From: Jimgerdemannia flammicorona
Lineage: Eukaryota; Mucoromycota; Endogonomycetes; Endogonales; Endogonaceae
Assembly (NCBI GenBank): GCA_003990745.1
Contig: RBNI01003705.1
Span: forward strand, 1-15,340
Direction: 5' to 3'
Length of the DNA: 15,340 nucleotides
The notes under the pieces are model-generated. The model saw only the letters and a program-made list of their open reading frames with translations. It was not told where the DNA came from and ran no database searches. A program made the translations under genes and the position numbers. Shown here one piece after another: positions 9,842 to 15,340 of the stretch (the first letter of the stretch is position 1; every line of letters starts with the position of its first letter).

Positions 9842-10649
9842 CACTTAGCTAAGAAACTCACTGAAGGAGAAAGAAATGAACTTTGAAGAAGTGGAATATA
9901 CTTCTATTGCTGAAAGACAGAACATATAGCCAGTACCTGCCCTAACTGAAAACCCTAAACAGTAACATAAGCAACTGTTACTACCCTACACTATCTCAAC
10001 AATCTGACCACCAAGACATTGAACTTTATCAAGTTAAGGCAAACTGCTAAGACCCCAACCAAAGAAAGTCAAAAGGCAGCTAGATATGACCTGTATATAG
10101 CCAAAGAAGCTACAGTTTCCAACTGAGAAGATAAGTAAGTCTACACAGGAATCAGTATCCAAATCTCTGAAGGATATGTTGGAAGAATATGCTGTTGCAG
10201 CAGTCTAGTATTGAAAGGACTCTCAGTAGAAGAAGAAGTCATTGATAAAGATTATACAGGTGAAATTATTATCCTCATTCAAAACTACAGTTGGACACTC
10301 TTCAAGATTTCCATTGGTTTCTATATTATTCAGATCCTATTTGAAAAAATTAAGTCAACTCTGACAGTCAAGGAAGTCTCTGAACTATTATCTACTATCT
10401 GAGAATTCAAAGGATTTGGCTCATCAAATAAGACCCCAGCCCAACCTACTATGAATAAAGAAGAACAATTCTACAAGAAAATTAAAGATAGATATGTACC
10501 CAGTAGCTGATGCTCCCATGGTATTGGAATGTACTCTTTCTGAATAATTGATGATTGCTTCTCTTATATTAATGAACTGGCTCAAAGAAGAATCAATAGA
10601 AGGAAAGCTCCTATAACAAAAATCACTACCATTGGATCAGACAAACTAC
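9842..10649 (+). pseudogene. gag C-terminus with damaged zinc knuckle, and gag-protease linker
   Basis: In the frame also used by the protease, KKLTEGERNEL leads into a retroviral-type CCHC knuckle at 9899-9940. The first Cys position is Tyr (TAC), the second Cys is kept (9908-9910), the following codon is TGA where Arg fits, the Gly before His is Glu, and His (9923-9925) and the last Cys (9938-9940) are kept. Spacing is C-x2-C-x4-H-x4-C if the Tyr is counted as the lost Cys. Such knuckles bind the element RNA. The stretch 9945-10650 keeps this frame with stops, including a clean piece 10211-10402 (GLSVEEEVIDKDYTGEIIILIQ) of unknown role. I see no other feature here. Confidence 0.62.
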
Positions 10650-11205
10650 TTATACTTCAAGCTTTTATCAACTGAGCACCTATCAAGATTATGATAGATA
10701 GTGGTATCTCAGACAACTTTATCAATAAAGAAACAGCCAATAGACTCAAAGTCCTGATATTTCTAATACAACAAACTCAAGCAGTTATCACAGCTGATGG
10801 AACCTCTCATATCATTAGCAAGGAAGTCTGCAATCTGCTCTTCCAAATTGGCAACTACCAAGTATATGTTATCCTCCAGATCATATCACTTCCTGATAAT
10901 GAAATCATCCTTAGAACTCTATGGTTGAAATAAGAGAACTCTATGATCGATTGGGTAAATCATTCTCTGACCATTAAGAAAGGATACCACAACTTCAAAC
11001 TGCAAGATGAAAAGGACTCACTCAGTTCCAGTAACTCTAGACTAAAGATCACTCATATCAACAAGCTACAGCTCAAGAAATTAGCCAAGAAATGCCCTCT
11101 CTTTGCCATCTCTATCTGCCTATCTAAAGAAGAACCTGAGAACCCTGAAGAAGACTTGATAGCTATGTTAGACCCCTATTTCAGAAATTTTGAGACATAT
11201 TTCTA
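10650..11205 (+). pseudogene. gypsy aspartic protease and linker (broken)
   Basis: The retropepsin-like domain has its active site MIDSGISDNF with Asp at 10697-10699, a flap-like ADGTSH motif near 10795, and ILRTLWLK near 10910 in place of the usual ILG.DWL, so the conserved Gly is Arg. It is followed by IDWVNHSLTI, the standard end of this protease type. Open pieces are 10691-10933 and 10943-11206, separated by one TAA. The protease would cut the Gag-Pol polyprotein. At about 11203 the frame shifts by one base into the RT frame; whether this is an indel or the remnant of a frameshift signal cannot be told. Confidence 0.75.
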
Positions 11206-12600
11206 AAGAAACTCTCAAAAGGTCTATCTCCTAAATGAGTAGTAGACTATACCATCAAGACCATCCCAGATGCCAAGCCAGCCTTCAAGTCAATCTACTA
11301 CATGTCTCTAAGAGAAATTGATATACTCAAGAAAGAAATTGACAAACTCCTAGAACAAGAATTCATCAGATCCAGTGTATCACCCTATAGTGCACCAGTC
11401 CTCTTTGTTGTGAAGAAAGGAGAAGACCTATGAATATATATTGATTACTGTAACCTTAATGAATAGACCATCAAAAACTGTTGCCCACTACCCAAAATTG
11501 ATGAAATATTCAATAGGCTTACTAACCCACAATTTATGAGCTCTTTTGATCTGTGAAATAATTACTGGAAAATTGCCATGAAGGAAGAAGATATCTACAA
11601 GACAGTCTTCTGAACCTGCTATGGATATTTTGAGTTCTTGATTATGTCCTTTGACTTAACTAATGCTCCTGCAACCTTCCAGACACTGATGAATACCATC
11701 CTGCACCTATATCTAAACAAATTTGTTATCTATATTGATGATATCCTAGTCTTCAGCAAAACTCTGGAGGAACATCTTGAATATCTTGAACTAGTACTAC
11801 TGAAACTCTAAGAAAACTGACTCTTTGCAAAACTTAGCAAATGTAAATTTCTCCTAAAAGAAATTCAATTCCTTAGATATATTATCATACCAAATAGAAT
11901 CAAAGTAGACCCCAGCAAAATCTCCACAATCAAGGATTGGCCCAAACCCAAGAAGCTGAAAGATCTCTAGTCATTCCTGGGATTAGCAAATTATTACAGA
12001 TGATTTATTGTCAACTTTGCCAAGATTGCTACTGCCCTTACCCAAATGACCAAATACAGTAAGAAAGAAGAACAGCTCTGGACCATGAAATAAGAAAAAG
12101 ACTTCAATAATCTTATAAATTAGGGACTCAAATAAGATGCAGCCTTTCAAGTACTGAAAGATATCTTGATAACCACTCCAGTACTTCAAGCAATAAACTC
12201 TGCCCTACTATATGAAGTTACTACTGATGTCTCTGACCTAGTCCTTAGAGCAGTGCTTATACAAGAAGGACACTCTGTGGCCTATCACTCTCAAAAGTTC
12301 AATGATGCTGAAATCAACTATGTAACTCATGAGAAGGAAATGTTAGCCATTGTGGACACTCTGATCAAATAGTGATCATACCTAGAAGGAGTACACTTCA
12401 CTATATTGACTGACCATAAGTCATTAGTCAACATCAAGACCCAGGCTACTCTTTTCCAAAAGCAAGCCAGATGGATGAAAGTTCTCACCAACTTTGACTA
12501 TAAAATTCAGTATTACTCTGGCAAGGAAAATATTGTTGCTGATGTAATCTCCAGACCACCAATTGAAGAAGTTATCTAAACTCTCACCTTGGTTACAAAC
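11206..12600 (+). pseudogene. pol: gypsy reverse transcriptase and RNase H (stop-ridden)
   Basis: The RT begins at about 11206 with KKLSKGLSPK and shows IDYCNLNE (about 11440), SSFDL with catalytic Asp at 11548-11550, LTNAPATFQ (about 11656), and the catalytic box YIDD at 11731-11742 followed by ILVFSKTLEEHLE. RNase H follows with all four expected acidic residues: Asp 12226-12228 (TTDVSD), Glu 12331-12333 (HEKE), Asp 12412-12414 (LTDHKSL) and Asp 12541-12543 (ADVISR). The frame is continuous, with about a dozen and a half stops of the TAA/TAG/TGA classes expected from C-to-T and G-to-A. The catalytic residues therefore survive although the protein could not be made. The SFGLTNAP Gly is Asp. 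RT would copy the element RNA into DNA. Confidence 0.9.
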
Positions 12601-14073
12601 TCTATCATGGAATAAATTATCACAGCATGTGTTAATGATAAGGAAGCTCAAGTACTCTGAGAAATTCTAAGTAGTGACAATATTAATAAGTATACCCAAT
12701 ACCATCAATACCAACTGAAGGATAATATGATCTACTATAAGGACAGATTGTATGTTCCAAATAACTGAGACCTCTAAAGGACTATCCTATTTAAATATCA
12801 TGATGTCCCTATAGCTAGACATTTAGGATTTGATAAATGCTATGAAGTTATCTCTCGAAACTTCTATTGGCCCTGTATGGCAGATCAGCTAAAGATCTAT
12901 ATTACTTTCTGTAATGTCTATTAATAAAACAAGTCCTCAACACTAGCAAAACCTGGCCTACTTCACCCCATCCCAGTACCATCTACTAATTGGGAACAAA
13001 TCTCTATGGACTTCATTGTACAACTATCTTAGGCCAAGAATGGAAAAGATGCAATTATTGTCTTTGTAGACTATCTTAGCAAACAAACCCACTTTTTGCC
13101 AACTACTACTACCACAACAGCACTAGACATAACCACTCTCTTGTTTGACAACATCTTCTGCTATTATGGTCTTCCTAAGATTATTGTTAGTAACCAAGAT
13201 CTGAAATACACTAGCCATTTTTAGAGAGTCCTCCATGTATACCTTGGAATGAAACTTACACTATCTATAGTCTTTCATCTCGAAACTAATAGCCAAACTG
13301 AAAGAATGAACTAAACTCTAGAACAAATACTAAAGAACTATATTTCTTACAGATAGGATAATTGGTATGAATACCTCACCACAGTTGAGTTTGCCTACAA
13401 TAACAGCAAGTAAGCCTCTTTTAGAATGACTCCATTCTTTACCAATACAGGACAAAATCCAAACATCCCTCTGACACTCATCCAAACTACTAATGAACTC
13501 TTCACAGTCAAAGCTGTGGAAGAATTCCTACTCTGAATGCACAACCTAAGTCAGATCACAATTGAGAATTTATTGTGAGCTCAAGAACAACAGTCACAAT
13601 ATATTAACCAGCACTGCTGAGAGGAAACTTTTGATATTGGAGAAAAAGTTCTACTAGATATCTAAGGATACCAAGTTGACAACCTCAAGCACAGACTATC
13701 TACAAAGCTGAACAGTAAATTTATTGGACTATTTGAAGTCATTGCACAAGTCTTTCCTACTTTCTACAAATTGGTACTATCAGACACTATTAGGATTTAC
13801 CCAGTCTTCAATATCTAATATCTCAAATGATATAATGAAAATAATGATGAGCTATTCCCAAACCAAACCACAGAACTATCTGCACCTGTCATTATTAATG
13901 ACTAAGAAGAATACGAAGTTGAAAAAATTCTCAACAAATGTGGCTACAAGAACCAACCAGAGTATCTTATCAAATGGAAAGGTTACCTGATCTATGATAC
14001 AACCTGAGAACCCAAGACCAATCTCTAGAATGTCACCAACTTAGTTCAGGAATATAATTCCTTAAATAACTAA
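12601..14073 (+). pseudogene. gypsy integrase with chromodomain (stop-ridden)
   Basis: Same frame as the RT, ending at TAA 14071-14073. The N-terminal zinc finger keeps His 12799-12801, His 12820-12822 and Cys 12910-12912, but the last Cys is Tyr (12919-12921) and two stops follow. The catalytic core has Asp 13009-13011, then Asn 13192-13194 where the second Asp belongs (SNQD for SDRD-like), and Glu 13300-13302; Asn to Glu leaves exactly 35 residues, the DD35E spacing. A GPY/F-like module (KFIGLFEVI...YPVFNIQYL) leads to a chromodomain at about 13906-14058 (EEYEVEKIL, EYLIKWKGY, TNL). Its third aromatic-cage position (T-W-EP in the family) is TGA at 14005-14007. The chromodomain would direct insertion to modified histones. 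Confidence 0.88.
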
Positions 14074-14491
14074 AACTGAACACTTCTGCATCTATCAGTA
14101 CACACTATATATTATCTCTCCTGAAATATTATAATTATCATGAACAAAATCAAGAACTCAGCAAGTTAAGACAAAAAAATACTGACTCTCTGGAAAAATA
14201 GCAAAACTGAAAGTAAGCCTATTCTCCCTATACCACTGGTGGGAAATGAGATATAGACATTTAAGAAGATTCCTTAGAGGAAATTCTCCAGTAGTAAATG
14301 ACATCAGAATCACTTCTGGTGTACAGCATTGAATACATGATCCTTTAATGTGTGAATCTAATGCATTAGGCAACTGTACTATGAGCATGCCACTTTCTGT
14401 AAAAAATAGACCTTACCAGACTTTTGATCATCCAAACAGTATAATAATACTAGAACAAAATTAAAAGGCCCTGATGAGGATGTTGAAAGCT
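14074..14491 (+). other. Region between pol stop and polypurine tract
   Basis: About 420 bases, AT-rich, without a recognised domain. The pol frame and one neighbouring frame carry many stops. The minus strand is open from 14388 to 14158 (76 codons), which I do not accept as a gene. It may be the 3' untranslated region, or a C-terminal extension of pol eroded beyond recognition. Confidence 0.4.
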
Positions 14492-14504
14492 AAGAAGGGG
14501 AGAG
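14492..14504 (+). promoter_or_regulatory. Polypurine tract (plus-strand primer)
   Basis: Thirteen purines (AAGAAGGGGAGAG) end one base before a TGT that starts the candidate 3' LTR. This is the normal place and composition for the RNA primer of plus-strand DNA synthesis in Ty3/gypsy elements. Confidence 0.72.
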
Positions 14505-14610
14505 TTGTAAATATACAACCTCCAAGTCACCAAAATCACATATCACCCTCTAAACAAGCTACTAAAATCACATGTAACCTCTGAACAAATCTGGAAATCA
14601 CCTACAAGAT

Positions 14611-14672
14611 TACAAAGCTGAGTTAAACTAAAATCACAGCATACAAAGCTGAGTCAACTCAAAGTCACAGAA
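14611..14672 (+). repeat. 31-bp tandem duplication in the LTR
   Basis: Two adjacent 31-base units (14611-14641 and 14642-14672), both starting TACAAAGCTGAGT and ending with AA(A/G)TCACAG plus two bases, with a few substitutions. Confidence 0.8.
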
Positions 14673-14715
14673 TATAAGATTTACACAAACAGAATCTTAC
14701 CAATTAAGATCAAAT

Positions 14716-14726
14716 ACATATATATC
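14716..14726 (+). promoter_or_regulatory. Possible TATA-like element in the LTR
   Basis: ACATATATATC lies in the A-rich half of the candidate LTR. LTRs carry the element promoter, but this motif is common in AT-rich DNA. Confidence 0.25.
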
Positions 14727-14824
14727 AAGTATTGAGATGCATTGAAACAGAGAACCAAAACAAACCAAACAAACAACCCTAACTTCTAAATAGTGCTCCG
14801 AATGGATGGAGTTGATCCGGATGA

Positions 14825-14861
14825 GATTCGAATCAGATTCGTCATGTGATGGATTCGAATC
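14825..14861 (+). repeat. Two copies of the palindrome GATTCGAATC
   Basis: Perfect 10-bp palindromes at 14825-14834 and 14852-14861, 27 bp apart, with a partial copy (AGATTCGTC) between them. Candidate dimer-binding sites in the LTR. Confidence 0.7.
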
Positions 14862-14889
14862 AACTCGGATTGGTCTCGTGATCTGATCC

Positions 14890-15049
14890 GGATTGATCCG
14901 GATTGATCCATCCGGATTGATCCATCCAGATTGATCCATCCGGATTGATCCATCCGGATTGATCCAGATTGGTCCATCCGGATTGGTCCATCCGGATTGG
15001 TCCATCCGGATTGGTCCATCCGGATTGGTCCATCTGGATTGGTCCATCC
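14890..15049 (+). repeat. 14-bp tandem array, 12 units
   Basis: The unit is GGATTGATCCATCC or GGATTGGTCCATCC. Units 1 and 6 (14890-14899 and 14956-14965) are 10 bp because the last ATCC is missing. Units 1-6 have ATTGATCC and units 7-12 have ATTGGTCC, so the two types are separated into blocks. Junctions between units make the palindrome ATCCGGAT and CCGG sites. Confidence 0.92.
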
Positions 15050-15060
15050 AGATTGAAATC

Positions 15061-15148
15061 TTTGGTGTCATCTCCCTTTCTTTTGTTCATTTCGCTCTTG
15101 TTTTTTTTTCCTGCCGCACTTTGGTGACATCACCCTTTCCTTTTGCTC
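15061..15148 (+). repeat. Imperfect direct repeat, period 59 bp
   Basis: TTTGGTGTCATCTCCCTTTC at 15061 recurs as TTTGGTGACATCACCCTTTC at 15120, each followed by a T-rich stretch. An 11-bp TTCCTGCCGCA also occurs twice, at 15108-15118 and 15205-15215. Confidence 0.75.
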
Positions 15149-15169
15149 CCTCTCTTCTTTTGTTCTTTT

Positions 15170-15206
15170 CTTTGTTCTTTTTCTTTGTTCTTTTTCTTTG
15201 TTCTTT
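15170..15206 (+). repeat. CT-rich 13-bp tandem repeat
   Basis: Three copies of CTTTGTTCTTTTT (15170-15182, 15183-15195 and a partial 15196-15206) lie in a wider pyrimidine tract (about 15130-15210). Such CT tracts often lie just upstream of transcription starts in fungi, so this may be the core promoter of the LTR or of a downstream gene. Confidence 0.7.
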
Positions 15207-15340
15207 CCTGCCGCATCACGAGCAAACAAAACAGCAGCGCTTAATTCGTACGTTGGTCCAGTCTACTCATTTTTCACCCTGCAATGATCATCAAAAGAGG
15301 GAGTATTCGAGGTGGAAACGCACTCTCTGCTGACAATGTT

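Larger units (their letters stand above)
8254..15334 (+). mobile_element. Ty3/gypsy chromovirus, 5'-interrupted and degenerate
   Basis: An LTR retrotransposon on the plus strand with gag, zinc knuckle, protease, RT, RNase H, integrase, chromodomain, polypurine tract and a 3' LTR in that order. RT before integrase plus the C-terminal chromodomain define Ty3/gypsy chromoviruses. The integrase style (SQTERMN, EFAYNNSKQ, MTPFFTNTGQ) is of a type I associate with fungi or fungus-like eukaryotes rather than animals. The 5' LTR and primer-binding site are missing from the window; the internal sequence starts directly at the end of LINE copy B. Reading frames are full of stops and the element is non-autonomous. 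The right boundary is inferred from a TGT...ACA LTR and is uncertain. Confidence 0.88.
14506..15334 (+). repeat. Candidate 3' LTR of the gypsy element
   Basis: It starts TGTAAATATACAACC just after the polypurine tract and could end at ...GCTGACA (15334), giving TGT...ACA ends and about 829 bp. No second LTR is in the window to confirm either end. The first 290 bases are A-rich and without CpG; the rest is CpG-rich and holds tandem repeats, palindromes and a CT-rich tract. The sharp change at about 14795 means the LTR could be shorter, with other DNA to the right. Confidence 0.55.

Noticed and set aside
11206..14073. Reassigned stop codons (an alternative genetic code)
   Set aside because: TAA/TAG at Gln positions alone could suggest a ciliate-type code, but TGA occurs at both Arg and Trp positions, and the same transitions destroyed Cys and Asp residues. 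Mutation explains all of it.
14506..14800. CRISPR-like array in the 31-bp repeats
   Set aside because: The repeats are degenerate and adjacent with no constant repeat/unique spacer pattern, and the context is a eukaryotic LTR.
14697..15090. Minus-strand ORFs with a repeating Asp-Gln-Ser-Gly-Trp/Asn-Pro-Asp-Gly peptide
   Set aside because: The 14-bp unit is not a multiple of three, so all three minus frames are open and encode the same shifted repeat. This is a by-product of the tandem DNA array, not a protein gene.

Overview
The window is made almost entirely of decayed retrotransposons. I see no intact host gene, rRNA, tRNA or CRISPR array. The element types point to a eukaryote: a LINE with an apurinic-type endonuclease and a reverse transcriptase, and a Ty3/gypsy chromovirus with a chromodomain. 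The C-to-T and G-to-A decay and the integrase style suggest a filamentous fungus or fungus-like organism. I cannot name the phylum or species.

Layout, left to right. (1) 1-5755, minus strand: LINE copy A, nearly full length, with a 5' leader, ORF1 (5687-3662) and ORF2 (about 3640 down to the left edge: endonuclease, reverse transcriptase, C-terminal zinc motif). (2) 5756-8253, minus strand: LINE copy B, a second and diverged copy carrying only the leader, ORF1 and the start of ORF2. Its break falls exactly at the 5' end of copy A, so copy A probably inserted into copy B. (3) 8254 to about 15334, plus strand: a Ty3/gypsy chromovirus in the order gag, zinc knuckle, protease, reverse transcriptase, RNase H, integrase, chromodomain, polypurine tract, 3' LTR. 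Its 5' LTR and primer site are not in the window, and its sequence starts exactly where the 5' end of copy B ends. The simplest history is gypsy first, then LINE B into gypsy gag, then LINE A into LINE B.

All coding regions are dead. The gypsy pol keeps one frame for about 2.87 kb but carries more than 30 stops, nearly all explained by CAA/CAG to TAA/TAG, CGA to TGA and TGG to TGA/TAG. The same transitions removed catalytic or zinc-binding residues: LINE endonuclease GGDFN to GGNFN, LINE RT FADD to FADN, integrase second Asp to Asn, Cys to Tyr in two zinc fingers. CpG is almost absent from the first 14.8 kb (about 20 by eye) but abundant in the last 550 bases (about 25).

The most interesting structures are in and around the LTR: five AAATCAC-like motifs about 31 bp apart, two 10-bp TTCGAA palindromes, a 12-unit 14-bp tandem array rich in CCGG, and a CT-rich tract with its own repeats. 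A second unusual feature is a poly-C tract in LINE ORF1 that puts both copies out of frame by the same amount despite different tract lengths.
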